NCBI GenBank assembly: GCA_963695195.1
Contig: CAVOGE010000007.1
Location: 496,001 to 560,000, forward strand
Direction: 5' to 3'
Length of the DNA stretch: 64,000 nucleotides
Source of the DNA: CF-167 sp963695195
GTDB taxonomy: Bacteria; Chloroflexota; Limnocylindria; QHBO01
Shown: one piece after another, positions 1-8,084 of the stretch
Position numbering within the stretch: position 1 is the first letter of the stretch
How the letters are laid out: each line of letters begins with the position of its first letter
Notes under the pieces: generated by a model
The model's input: only the letters and a program-made list of their open reading frames with translations
What the model was told of the DNA's origin: nothing
The model's database searches: none
Program-made: the position numbers and the translations under genes

Positions 1-1473
1 GTTCAGGGCACCCTCGACAACTGCTGCCGCGCCTGCCAGTCGCGGATCCAGCGACCCTATCCGGCCTGGCCCGTCGAGGGCCAGGGCGAGCGCCCGGCGC
101 GTACCCTTGATGCGCAGCAGCGCCGCGTCCCCCGAGCCGGGGTCGACCAGGGTGTTGGTGCCGTTCATGTGGTCGTATTGCTGCCAGACCGGCTTGCGGC
201 TGCGGGCGTTTGCGCTGCCGAGCAGCTCGAGCAGGGTCTCGGCGGTCGCGGGTTGCGCCGCCAGCTCATCGAGCGACTCCTCCCTGCGCGCGGCGAGGTC
301 GGCGGGCGGAGCGCCGGGACGCACATAGCGCGGGGCGTCGTCGGCGAGGGCGCGCCCCGGCACCTCGCAGACCGGCTCTCCTCGCAGGACCGCCCGCACG
401 ACCGGCTCGGCGATCACCCGGCCGATCACCACCGCGTGCAGGTCGTACCGGGCGAAGACGCGCTGCACCTCCGCCTCGCGCCCTGCCACCACCACGAGCA
501 GCATCCGCTCCTGTGACTCGGACAGGAGCAGCTCGTATCCGCTCATCTGCGGCTCGCGGGTCGGCACGAGGTCGAGGTCGACCTCCGCCCCGCAACCACC
601 GCGCGCGGAAAGCTCGGCGAGCGCGCAGGTCAGGCCCGCCGCGCCAAGGTCCTGCATCGCGACCACCGCGTCGGACGACGCGAGCTCCAGGCATGCCTCC
701 ATCAGCAACTTCTCGAGGAACGGGTTGCCGACCTGAACCGCAGGGCGTCGCTCCTCGCGATCCTCGCCGAGTGTCGCCGACGCGAAGCTGGCGCCCTGGA
801 TCCCGTCGCGACCGGTGGCCGACCCGACCAGCAGCAGCGCGTTCCCCGGGCCGGCGGCACGGGCGAGGGTGATCTCGTCGTGGCGGGCAAGGCCCACGCA
901 CATCGCGTTCACCAGCGGGTTCCCGTTGTAGCTCGCATCGAAGTGCAGCTCGCCGCCGACATCAGGGATGCCGATGCAGTTTCCGTACCCTGCGATCCCT
1001 GCCACCACGCCGCCGAACAGGTAGCGATTCCGGGCCGCCGCCACCGCATCGGTCCGGCCGAAGGGATCGTCCGCGGGGTCGAGCGGTCCGAAGCGGAGCG
1101 AGTTCAGCAGGGCGATCGGCCGAGCGCCCATGGTGAAGATGTCGCGAATGATGCCGCCCACGCCGGTGGCCGCCCCCTGATATGGCTCCACCGCGCTCGG
1201 GTGGTTGTGCGACTCGACCTTGAAGACGACGGCCAGGCCATCCCCGATGTCGATCGCTCCCGCGTTCTCGCCGGGTCCTACCAGCACGCGGTCGCCGGCC
1301 GTCGGCAATCCCGCCAGCAGGGGACGCGAGTGCTTGTAGGCGCAGTGCTCGGACCACATCGCGCCGAACATGCCCAGCTCGACCGCATTCGGCTCTCGAC
1401 CGAGCGCGTCGACTACCCGCCGATACTCGTCGGCCGTCAGCCCGTGCATCTCGACGGGCGGCGCCATGCGCAT
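1..1473 (-). CDS. purL: Phosphoribosylformylglycinamidine synthase large subunit PurL (3' end outside window)
   Basis: PurL is the synthetase subunit of FGAM synthase. It converts FGAR, ATP and ammonia delivered by PurQ into FGAM, the fourth step of IMP synthesis, in the cytoplasm. 491 codons are visible and the gene continues past base 1. Small-type PurL proteins are usually about 720-770 residues, so the C-terminal third is missing. The N-terminal block GMFGAMWSEHC holds the conserved His43, and ESHNHPSAVEPYQGA follows around residue 85. ATG 1473 was chosen because it lies 8 nt after the stop of the preceding gene; ATG 1467 is an alternative. It is last in the visible operon, in line with purS and purQ, so the three-part synthase is encoded together. 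Confidence 0.95.
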   Translation of the reverse strand, partial: MRMAPPVEMHGLTADEYRRVVDALGREPNAVELGMFGAMWSEHCAYKHSRPLLAGLPTAGDRVLVGPGENAGAIDIGDGLAVVFKVESHNHPSAVEPYQGAATGVGGIIRDIFTMGARPIALLNSLRFGPLDPADDPFGRTDAVAAARNRYLFGGVVAGIAGYGNCIGIPDVGGELHFDASYNGNPLVNAMCVGLARHDEITLARAAGPGNALLLVGSATGRDGIQGASFASATLGEDREERRPAVQVGNPFLEKLLMEACLELASSDAVVAMQDLGAAGLTCALAELSARGGCGAEVDLDLVPTREPQMSGYELLLSESQERMLLVVVAGREAEVQRVFARYDLHAVVIGRVIAEPVVRAVLRGEPVCEVPGRALADDAPRYVRPGAPPADLAARREESLDELAAQPATAETLLELLGSANARSRKPVWQQYDHMNGTNTLVDPGSGDAALLRIKGTRRALALALDGPGRIGSLDPRLAGAAAVVEGALN

Positions 1474-1481
1474 CGACGCGC

Positions 1482-2018
1482 TCAGGACGCGGAGCGGTCT
1501 GGAGGAGGGATCGGCCGATCGCGGTCGAGCTCGACGAGCAGTGCGCCGCCGGCCACGGACAGCATGCCGATCAGGAGGGTTGTCTCCCAGCCCCGCGGAT
1601 CGAAGCCGGTCCGGTCAAGCGCCATTCCCAGCCCGATGAAGGCCACAGCGAGGAGCACCAGCCGTTCACGCGGAACCTCCGGAAGGCGATCGGGCAGAAA
1701 GACCGAGGCAGCCAGCCACAGGAGCCCCACGAAGAGGATCACGCTCAACGCACGGCCGAGCGAGGGTGCCAGCCCGATCGCAGCCAGCAGGCTGCCTCCC
1801 CCGATCAGCCAGCCCGAGAGCATGGTTGGCAGGGTGAACGGCAGGTTGGAGCCGCGCGCGGTCGGCGGAGGCTCCGGCGCCGGCTCACCGGCCTCGGGCG
1901 TTGACGCGGCGGCGGGCTCGGGCGCATCGGGCTGATCGACCGGCTTGCCGCAGACAGGGCAGAAGCGTGCGTCGTCGTCGACGCCGGTGCCGCAATTGGC
2001 GCAGTACCGCTCGGACAT
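1482..2018 (-). CDS. Zinc-ribbon membrane protein (178 aa)
   Basis: Function unknown. Residues 6-23 form a double-CxxC zinc ribbon (C6, C9, C20, C23) of the kind found at the N-terminus of many small bacterial membrane proteins. A Pro/Glu/Ala-rich linker of about 35 residues follows, then three or four hydrophobic segments (about 60-85, 88-108, 118-135, 145-165). It starts 3 nt after the stop of a second zinc-ribbon membrane protein, and its stop is 8 nt before purL, so both are co-transcribed with the purine genes. The pair looks like a duplicated family, not purine enzymes. Whether they take part in purine metabolism cannot be read from the sequence. Confidence 0.8.
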   Translation of the reverse strand: MSERYCANCGTGVDDDARFCPVCGKPVDQPDAPEPAAASTPEAGEPAPEPPPTARGSNLPFTLPTMLSGWLIGGGSLLAAIGLAPSLGRALSVILFVGLLWLAASVFLPDRLPEVPRERLVLLAVAFIGLGMALDRTGFDPRGWETTLLIGMLSVAGGALLVELDRDRPIPPPDRSAS

Positions 2019-2021
2019 CGG

Positions 2022-2894
2022 TCAGGCTCGAGCCAGGCGGGTCACCGATCCGATGGCGACGATCAAGCCGGAGAGGAGGAAGATCACGCCGCCCGGCGAG
2101 AGGGCGCGCAGGATCTCGATCGGGCCGCCACCCGGTCCCCCGACCAGCTCGATCACGACAAAGAGCAGGGCCAGCCCCGCACCCCACGCGAGCGCCAGGA
2201 TCAGCGCGATCCGCTGGATGGTGCCCGGGGCGGCGCGCAGCAGCCCGGCAGTTGCGAGGCCAGCGAGCAGGATCACCAGTACCGGTGCGGGGCCGGCGAG
2301 GCCGAAATAGACCTTGTCGAAAAGGCCGCCCCCGACCGCGGAGTAGCCCGACCAGAAGGCGATGCCATAGCCGCCCGGATCGCCGAACGAGCGATCCCAC
2401 AGCGACTCGCTGCCGTACGCGAACGGGAGCAGCCATCCGGTCAGGACACCGACCGCGCCCAGAAGCAGCACCACCGGGCCGAGAATCGCGCGGGGCGGGG
2501 CGGCGAGCGCCGGCGAGACCGGAGCAGAAACATCGGTCGAGGGCGCCACCCGCAGATTGGCCCCGCAGCTCTGGCAGAAGGCCGCTCCAGCCCGGTTGTG
2601 CGTTGCGCATCGCGGGCAGGCGAGCGTGCCGTCAGCGTCGGTCGGGCGGTCGACCGTCATCGGCGTGCCGGCGCTCGCCAGCCGCTGGCCGCAATTGCGA
2701 CAGAACGCGATGCCGGGCCGATTGTCTGCGGAGCAGCGCGGGCAGCGGATCTCCTCGCCGAGGGGAGTGGCTGGAACCGAGTGCGCGGACATGGCCGGCG
2801 GGGTACTGGCGGGCTCAGGCGGAACGACCCACGCCTCGGCCTCGCGGGGTGCGGGCGGCTGGTCTTCGCGGGGTTCCCGCTCGTCGTCGCTCAT
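2022..2894 (-). CDS. Membrane protein with two N-terminal zinc ribbons (290 aa)
   Basis: Function unknown. After an acidic, Pro-rich N-terminus come two zinc ribbons of the form CxxC-N10-11-CxxC (CPRCSADNRPGIAFCRNC and CPRCATHNRAGAAFCQSC), then about four to five membrane segments in the C-terminal 150 residues. ATG 2894 was preferred over the longer open frame from 3011 for two reasons: a GGAGG lies 11 nt upstream, and the longer version would run about 75 nt into purQ. It sits between purQ and the smaller zinc-ribbon gene in the same direction, so it belongs to the purine operon by position only. Confidence 0.8.
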   Translation of the reverse strand: MSDDEREPREDQPPAPREAEAWVVPPEPASTPPAMSAHSVPATPLGEEIRCPRCSADNRPGIAFCRNCGQRLASAGTPMTVDRPTDADGTLACPRCATHNRAGAAFCQSCGANLRVAPSTDVSAPVSPALAAPPRAILGPVVLLLGAVGVLTGWLLPFAYGSESLWDRSFGDPGGYGIAFWSGYSAVGGGLFDKVYFGLAGPAPVLVILLAGLATAGLLRAAPGTIQRIALILALAWGAGLALLFVVIELVGGPGGGPIEILRALSPGGVIFLLSGLIVAIGSVTRLARA

Positions 2895-2937
2895 CGGGCA
2901 GAGGGCCTCCATGCCGGCCGATCGCGGATGCTTCGCA

Positions 2938-3666
2938 TCATAGCCGACGCTCCGCGGCGGCCGGCTGCGCGACCAGCCACCGCTCGAGGGAGGCGAGGAC
3001 GCGCAGGCCATCGGTGCCCCCCACCTCGGTCTCGGCAGCGCGCTCCGGGTGCGGCATCAGGCCGAGCACGTTGCCACGCCGATTGACGATCCCGGCGATC
3101 GACCGCAACGAGCCGTTCGGGTTCCCGCCGGGCGTGACGGCTCCGGCCTCGTCGGCGTAGCGAAGCACGACCCGGCCGGTCCGTTCCAGATCGTCGAGCG
3201 TGGCATCGTCAGCGTGGTAGCGACCTTCGCCGTGCGAGATCGGGAGCCGGATCGTCTCTCCGTCCGACAGGTCAGCGAGCCACGGTCCTCCAGGATGCTC
3301 GACGCGCAGCGTCTGCCAGTCGCAGCGGAATTGGAGGTGATCGTTGCGCATGAGCGCGCCGGGCAGCAGCCCCGCCTCGCACAGGATCTGAAAGCCGTTG
3401 CATGAGCCGAGCACCGGTCCGCCGGCATCGGCGAACGCCTCGACCGCCTGCATCACCGGGGAGAAGCGCGCGATCGCCCCGGTCCTCAGGTGGTCCCCGT
3501 GGGCGAATCCGCCGGGCAGGACGACCGCGTCCACCTCCCCCAGGTCCGCTTCGGCGTGCCATACCGGGCGCGCTTCCCACCCCAGGATGGCGGCCGCATG
3601 CAGGAAGTCGCGCTCGCTCCAGGTCCCCGGGAAGACGACCACCGCGACGTGCGGCGCCCGGCTCAC
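2938..3666 (-). CDS. purQ: Phosphoribosylformylglycinamidine synthase glutaminase subunit PurQ
   Basis: Class I glutamine amidotransferase that hydrolyses glutamine and channels ammonia to PurL. All three triad residues are visible: nucleophile Cys89 in GSCNGFQ, and His206 and Glu208 in GLMPHPER. Length (242 aa) is normal for the stand-alone PurQ found in bacteria with small-type PurL. The start overlaps the purS stop by 4 nt, so translation is probably coupled. This gives the expected purS-purQ-purL order, interrupted only by the two zinc-ribbon genes. Confidence 0.97.
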   Translation of the reverse strand: MSRAPHVAVVVFPGTWSERDFLHAAAILGWEARPVWHAEADLGEVDAVVLPGGFAHGDHLRTGAIARFSPVMQAVEAFADAGGPVLGSCNGFQILCEAGLLPGALMRNDHLQFRCDWQTLRVEHPGGPWLADLSDGETIRLPISHGEGRYHADDATLDDLERTGRVVLRYADEAGAVTPGGNPNGSLRSIAGIVNRRGNVLGLMPHPERAAETEVGGTDGLRVLASLERWLVAQPAAAERRL

Positions 3667-3938
3667 CGACCGGCCTCCCCCGCCGTCTCAGCTGGCCGCA
3701 GTTCCCAGTCGGCGGTCTCCATCACCGGGTTGGCAAGCAGGCGCCGGCACATCGATGCAACTGCCTCGTCGGCTGCCGGTCGATCGTCGGCATCGAAGGC
3801 GATCCGCAGGAGCTTGCCGGCGTGCACCTCGTGGACCGCATCGAACCCGAGCGAACGCAGCCCACCCGCGATCGTCTGGCCCTCGGGGTCCGCGATGCCC
3901 GACCGCAGTTGAACGTGGACCTCGGCCAGCCACCGCAT
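3663..3938 (-). CDS. purS: Phosphoribosylformylglycinamidine synthase structural subunit PurS
   Basis: PurS (91 aa) is the small dimeric bridging subunit needed to assemble PurL and PurQ. The N-terminal strand WLAEVHVQLRSGIADPEGQT and the GFDAVHEVHAGK region are typical of the family. It overlaps the purC stop by TGATG and the purQ start by 4 nt, fitting a tightly coupled operon. The C-terminus (about 15 residues after the NPVMETADWEL block) is slightly longer than the family minimum. No other assignment is plausible in this context. Confidence 0.95.
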   Translation of the reverse strand: MRWLAEVHVQLRSGIADPEGQTIAGGLRSLGFDAVHEVHAGKLLRIAFDADDRPAADEAVASMCRRLLANPVMETADWELRPAETAGEAGR

Positions 3939-4837
3939 CAGGCCGATCCGCCCGAGTCGCTCCAGGGTTGCCCGGTGAGTCGCTCGAACGCGGTGATGTA
4001 GCGCAAGCGCGTTCCTGCGATGACGTTTGCAGGCAGCTCGGGCGCGGGCGGCTCCTTGTTCCAGCCCGACACGGCGACGAAGTCACGCACGTACTGCTTG
4101 TCGAAGGAGGGCGGGCTCGAACCGGGCTGGTACAGGTCAACATCCCAGAAGCGGCTCGAATCGGGGGTCAGCACCTCGTCGATGAGTGCCACGCGACCAT
4201 CGATCCAGCCGAACTCGAACTTCGTGTCGGCCAGGATCAGGCCCACCTCGGCCGCCCGCTCCACGCCGGCCTGATACACGGCCAGCGACCGCTCCTCGAG
4301 CTCCCGGGCAAGATCGCCGCCCACCATCTCCGCCAGCTGCTCGCGGGTGATGTTCTCGTCGTGCCCCACCTCCGCCTTGGTCGAGGGCGTGAAGATCGGT
4401 TCCGGCAGGCGGTCGGCCTCCCGCAGTCCAGCCGGCAGCGGATGCCCGCCGACGGCGCCGCTGGCGCGGTACTCGGCCCAACCCGATCCGGCCAGGTAGC
4501 CGCGCACCACGCACTCGGCGTCGATACGCTGCGCGCGGCGTGCCAGGGTCACCCGGCCCTCGAGCGCCGGGGTGCGCGCGGAATCTGGCAGATCGTCGGT
4601 CGCGACCGACAGGAAATGGGTCGGCCCCAGCGCCGCGAGCCTGCCGAACCAGAAGGCGGAGAGCTGGGTCAGCACGCGCCCCTTGTCGGGGATCGGTTGA
4701 TCGAAGACCACGTCGAAGGCCGACAGGCGATCAGTGGCGACCAAGAGGAGCCGGTCGGCGCCGACGGCGTACGTCTCACGCACCTTGCCGCGATGAACGA
4801 GCGGCAGACCGCCGATATCGGTTGAGGTCAGCGTCAC
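3938..4837 (-). CDS. purC: Phosphoribosylaminoimidazole-succinocarboxamide synthase (SAICAR synthase)
   Basis: PurC joins CAIR and aspartate with ATP to give SAICAR, the seventh step of IMP synthesis. Diagnostic segments are HRGKVRETYAVG near the N-terminus, SAFDVVFDQPIPDKG, and DTKFEFGW in the C-terminal half. The start is GTG 4837: a GGAGGA lies 7 nt upstream, and GTGA overlaps the mgtC stop. A longer open frame reaches 4900 but would run into mgtC without a ribosome site. Length with this start is 299 aa, usual for the longer PurC form. Confidence 0.96.
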   Translation of the reverse strand: MTLTSTDIGGLPLVHRGKVRETYAVGADRLLLVATDRLSAFDVVFDQPIPDKGRVLTQLSAFWFGRLAALGPTHFLSVATDDLPDSARTPALEGRVTLARRAQRIDAECVVRGYLAGSGWAEYRASGAVGGHPLPAGLREADRLPEPIFTPSTKAEVGHDENITREQLAEMVGGDLARELEERSLAVYQAGVERAAEVGLILADTKFEFGWIDGRVALIDEVLTPDSSRFWDVDLYQPGSSPPSFDKQYVRDFVAVSGWNKEPPAPELPANVIAGTRLRYITAFERLTGQPWSDSGGSA

Positions 4838-5337
4838 GAAAGTTCCTCCGTGGACGTGTCGTGGCCGGGTAGTTGCGAGTCGTCCGCTGGTCGGATCCAC
4901 CGCGACGCGAACGCCGCGACCCGGTCGAGCAGCGCCAGGACGATGAGGATCAGGATGGTCCCGATCACGGCCATCACCAGCAGACCGGCACCCGCCGCCA
5001 TCCCGATGGCGGCTACCGACCAGAGCGAGGCGGCGGTGGTGAGGCCGCGGATGTTGCCGCGATGTTGCAGGATCGTCCCGGCTCCGATGAACCCTATCCC
5101 CGACACGATCTGCGCCGCGATCCGGGTCGGGTCGACCGTGTCGCCGGTGAATCCGTAGGCAGACACGATGGTGAAGAGCGCCGCGCCAAGCGCGACCAGC
5201 GAGTGGGTGCGGAATCCGGCGGGCTGCCGATGCAACTCACGCTCGAAGCCGATCACCGCCCCCAGCACGAGGCCGGCAGCCAGGCGGCCGGCGAGCAGGA
5301 GCTCGGTATCGAAGCTCAGGTCAGCGGTCGGCAGCAT
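4834..5337 (-). CDS. MgtC/SapB family membrane protein
   Basis: Inner-membrane protein of the MgtC/SapB family, which in other bacteria is linked to growth at low magnesium and to modulation of the F-type ATPase; here the role is inferred only from family. The core is recognisable: VLGAVIGFERELHRQPAGFRT, LVALGAALFTIVS, then SGIGFIGAGTILQ and GLTTAASLW, spread over four or five membrane spans. It lacks the C-terminal cytosolic domain of Salmonella MgtC. ATG 5337 has GGAGG 5 nt upstream and is preferred over ATG 5352, which has none. It overlaps purC by GTGA, so it is translated from the purine transcript. Confidence 0.88.
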   Translation of the reverse strand: MLPTADLSFDTELLLAGRLAAGLVLGAVIGFERELHRQPAGFRTHSLVALGAALFTIVSAYGFTGDTVDPTRIAAQIVSGIGFIGAGTILQHRGNIRGLTTAASLWSVAAIGMAAGAGLLVMAVIGTILILIVLALLDRVAAFASRWIRPADDSQLPGHDTSTEELS

Positions 5338-6223
5338 GGTCACCTCCGGCATCGTGCGCGAGCTCGGCGGACCACCAGGCCGAGACCCAGGCGTGCAGTG
5401 CGCCGGCGATCAGGACAAGGGCCAGCCAGATCGCCACGAAGCCTACCAGCAGCGACAGGCTCGCCGGTGTGAGCAGCCATCCGGCGGCGAGGTCCTCTGC
5501 GAGTGGCTCCCACAGGATGCGCAGCAGGGCGAACGTCAGACCCACCGCGAGCAGTTCGGCGAGCGTGCCCGTCAGCGCCAGCCCGAGGCGTCGCGTCGGA
5601 TGACGCAGCACATCGGACACCCCGCCGCTCAGCGCCGCCCCGATCCGCTGAGAGCCGGGACCCACGGCGCGCCGGATCGCCGCCGCACCGACTGCCTGTC
5701 CGAGGAGGACGGCGGCCGCCAGGAAGACCACGTATGGCGCCAGTGACCCGAGGATTCGTGCCAGCAGCGGTCCGCCCAGGTCAGGCGCACCGAACTCGGC
5801 GGGGGCGATCGCCACAATGGCGGCCACGACGACCACCACGGCGATGGCTGCAGGCAGCGCGGCCACCAGGAGCACCGCAACGATCGCGCCCGTGTCCTGC
5901 GCCAGCGACTGCCGATCGTCGCCGCCGCGAATGGCGCGGAGGAGCGCCGCCTCGCCGAGACCAGCGAACAGGAAGGCGGTCAGGACCAGCAGGGTGGCAG
6001 CCGACGCCAGCAGCACCACGTTCCACGGGTAGGCCGAGGACGAGAAGAGCCCGGCACCGAGGAAGGCAACGTCGCTGGTCCGTGGCGAACCCGCCACGAC
6101 GGCCAGCAGTGGCAGCCAGGCCAGGAAGGAAACGGCGCTCAGAGCCCCGGGGATCCACAGGTCGGCACGATTCCCGGCCAGCCGGGCGGCGAGCGCGGCA
6201 CGCACCATCCAGCCGCCGAGCAT
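5321..6223 (-). CDS. Polytopic membrane protein of unknown function (300 aa)
   Basis: Not recognised. The protein is almost entirely hydrophobic, with about six predicted membrane segments (near residues 20-45, 75-95, 115-150, 165-195, 215-240 and 255-285) and an Ala/Val/Leu-rich composition. The C-terminus ends in a short His/Asp-rich tail. ATG 6223 lies 2 nt after the purB stop; the frame stays open to 6340 but that part lies over purB. It overlaps mgtC by 17 nt. Position between purB and mgtC suggests co-expression with purine biosynthesis. A transport or export role would be a guess. Confidence 0.7.
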   Translation of the reverse strand: MLGGWMVRAALAARLAGNRADLWIPGALSAVSFLAWLPLLAVVAGSPRTSDVAFLGAGLFSSSAYPWNVVLLASAATLLVLTAFLFAGLGEAALLRAIRGGDDRQSLAQDTGAIVAVLLVAALPAAIAVVVVVAAIVAIAPAEFGAPDLGGPLLARILGSLAPYVVFLAAAVLLGQAVGAAAIRRAVGPGSQRIGAALSGGVSDVLRHPTRRLGLALTGTLAELLAVGLTFALLRILWEPLAEDLAAGWLLTPASLSLLVGFVAIWLALVLIAGALHAWVSAWWSAELAHDAGGDHAADR

Positions 6224-6225
6224 CG

Positions 6226-7551
6226 TCACCGGGCCGGCGGCTCCCCGTCGTCGAGGCCGAGCAGGTGATAGCTCGCCGAGATGCCGGCCAGGTGATGCTC
6301 CAGGTCCATCGCGCGCTCGATCTCGTCGGCGGAGAGCCACTCGGCGACCCCCGCATCGGCCTTCAGTTCCTCGTCGAAGGCGAGCCTGCGGCTCGCCGAC
6401 CGGTGGGCGGCACCCTGCACCAGCCGGTACGCCTCCTGGCGATCCGCGCCGCGGGCGACCATCGCCAGCAGCAGCGCCTCGGAGTAGACCATCCCGCCGA
6501 GCATCCCCAGGTTGCTCGCCATCCGATCAGCATCGACCTCAAGCCCATCCAGCACCGTCGCGAGGGTCCGCGTGGCATACGCGGCGACGCCAACAGCGCG
6601 TTCGAATACGAAGCGCTCGGCCGACGAGTGGCTGATATCACGCTCATGCCAGAGCGCCATGTTCTCGAGTCCAACCATCGCATCCGCGCGGAGCAGGCGA
6701 GCGAGGCCGGTCACGCGCTCGGTGAGGACCGGGTTGCGCTTGTGCGGCATCGCGCTGCTGCCCTGTTGGCCGGCAGCGAACGGCTCGAACGCCTCTCCCA
6801 CCTCGGTGCGCTGGAGGTGGCGGATCTCCACCGCTACCCGCTCCAGCGTTCCGCCCAGGATGGCGAGCGCGGTAAGCAGTTCCGCGTGCCGATCACGGCT
6901 CACCACCTGGGTCGCTGCGGGGTCCGGCGCGAGGCCCAGTGCTTCGCAGACGAACCGCTCGACTTCGACGCCGACATTTGCATGCGTCCCCACCGCACCG
7001 GACACCTTTCCGACCGAGATCCCCTCGCGGGCACGTTCGAGGCGCGCCCGGTCCCGGGTGATCTCCGCGTACCAGCCTGCGGCCTTGAAGCCAAAGGTGG
7101 TCGGCTCGGCATGGATCCCGTGACTGCGCCCCACCATCGACGTGGATCGGTGCTGGAGCGCCAGGCGCCGGGTCACCTCGGCGAGGCGCGCAACCTCGGT
7201 CTCCACGACGGCCGTCGCGTCGCGGAGGATGACCGCGGTCGCCGTGTCGAGCACGTCAGAACTGGTGAGGCCGAAGTGGAGCCAGCGGCCTTCCGGCCCG
7301 AGACGCTCGGTCACGGAGCGGAGGAACGCAATGACATCGTGCTGGGACTCACGCTCGATCTCGTGGGCGCGCGCGGGATCCACTCCACCGTCCGCGGTCG
7401 CCAGTCGGATCCGATCCCAGTCGTCGTCGGGGATCACCTCGGCCGCATTCAGTGCCTCGACAGCGAGCAGCTCGATGCGCAGCCACAGTTCGAGCTTGCG
7501 CCGCTCGCTGAACAGCTCGCGCAGCTCGGGCAGGGCGTAGCGCTCGATCAC
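6226..7551 (-). CDS. purB: Adenylosuccinate lyase
   Basis: PurB acts twice: SAICAR to AICAR plus fumarate, and adenylosuccinate to AMP plus fumarate. It belongs to the fumarase/aspartase superfamily. The signature GSSAMPHKRNP occupies residues 264-274, the flexible catalytic-serine loop. The HFGLTSSDVLDTA motif (92-104) and GRSHGIHAEP (141-150, with the general-acid/base histidines) are intact. 441 aa is normal. The GTG start overlaps the purE stop by 4 nt. Its second reaction pairs with PurA, encoded at 20849-22201. Confidence 0.97.
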   Translation of the reverse strand: MIERYALPELRELFSERRKLELWLRIELLAVEALNAAEVIPDDDWDRIRLATADGGVDPARAHEIERESQHDVIAFLRSVTERLGPEGRWLHFGLTSSDVLDTATAVILRDATAVVETEVARLAEVTRRLALQHRSTSMVGRSHGIHAEPTTFGFKAAGWYAEITRDRARLERAREGISVGKVSGAVGTHANVGVEVERFVCEALGLAPDPAATQVVSRDRHAELLTALAILGGTLERVAVEIRHLQRTEVGEAFEPFAAGQQGSSAMPHKRNPVLTERVTGLARLLRADAMVGLENMALWHERDISHSSAERFVFERAVGVAAYATRTLATVLDGLEVDADRMASNLGMLGGMVYSEALLLAMVARGADRQEAYRLVQGAAHRSASRRLAFDEELKADAGVAEWLSADEIERAMDLEHHLAGISASYHLLGLDDGEPPAR

Positions 7552-8051
7552 CGGTCGGCGGCCCGCGGGTCGATGTCCAGTTCTGCGCCGCCGGCCTGCT
7601 CGGCCCGAAAAGCCGCCACGGCGGCGGCGAGCCCCGGGTCGGCGAGCGCCAGGATCCGCGCCGCCAGGTGCGCCGCGTTCTTCGCACCTGCCGAGCCGAT
7701 CGCGACGGCCGCAACGGGGACCCCCGGCGGCATCTGGACGATGCTGTACAGCGCATCGGCGCCACCGAGCGCCCCGCCGTCGAGCGGGACGCCGATCACG
7801 GGCAGGGCGGTCTGCGAAGCGAGAACCCCGGGCAGGTGCGCGGCCAGGCCGGCCGCACCGATAAAGAGCCGCACCCCGCGGGCCTCGGCGTCACGGACAA
7901 AGTGTCCCAGCGCATCGGGCTGGCGGTGCGCGCTGATGACGCTCGCCTCCCAGCCGATTCCGTAGCGGTCGAGCACGTCAAAGCAGCCGCGCAGTACCGG
8001 CAGGTCGGAACGGGAGCCGCAGACCACGGCGACGGTGGGAGGGGAGGTCAT
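7548..8051 (-). CDS. purE: 5-(carboxyamino)imidazole ribonucleotide mutase, PurE
   Basis: PurE moves the carboxylate of N5-CAIR to C4, giving CAIR for PurC. GSRSDLPV (12-19) and SAHRQP (40-45) form the nucleotide and carboxylate site, and the length of 167 aa fits the octameric bacterial form. No purK is seen in the window; the N5-CAIR synthase would have to lie elsewhere. A TATCCT hexamer sits 10 nt upstream of the ATG (8062-8067), so a second promoter inside the purine operon is possible. The 33-nt gap to the oxidoreductase gene upstream is the largest break in the operon upstream of purQ. Confidence 0.95.
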   Translation of the reverse strand: MTSPPTVAVVCGSRSDLPVLRGCFDVLDRYGIGWEASVISAHRQPDALGHFVRDAEARGVRLFIGAAGLAAHLPGVLASQTALPVIGVPLDGGALGGADALYSIVQMPPGVPVAAVAIGSAGAKNAAHLAARILALADPGLAAAVAAFRAEQAGGAELDIDPRAADR

Positions 8052-8084
8052 CGGTGCGCTAAGGATAGCCTCACGGCGTCGGCT

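Noticed and set aside
5503..7965. An 820-codon open frame on the plus strand opposite purB and its neighbours
   Set aside because: No recognisable domain, Arg/Pro-rich, and fully opposite well-supported purine genes.
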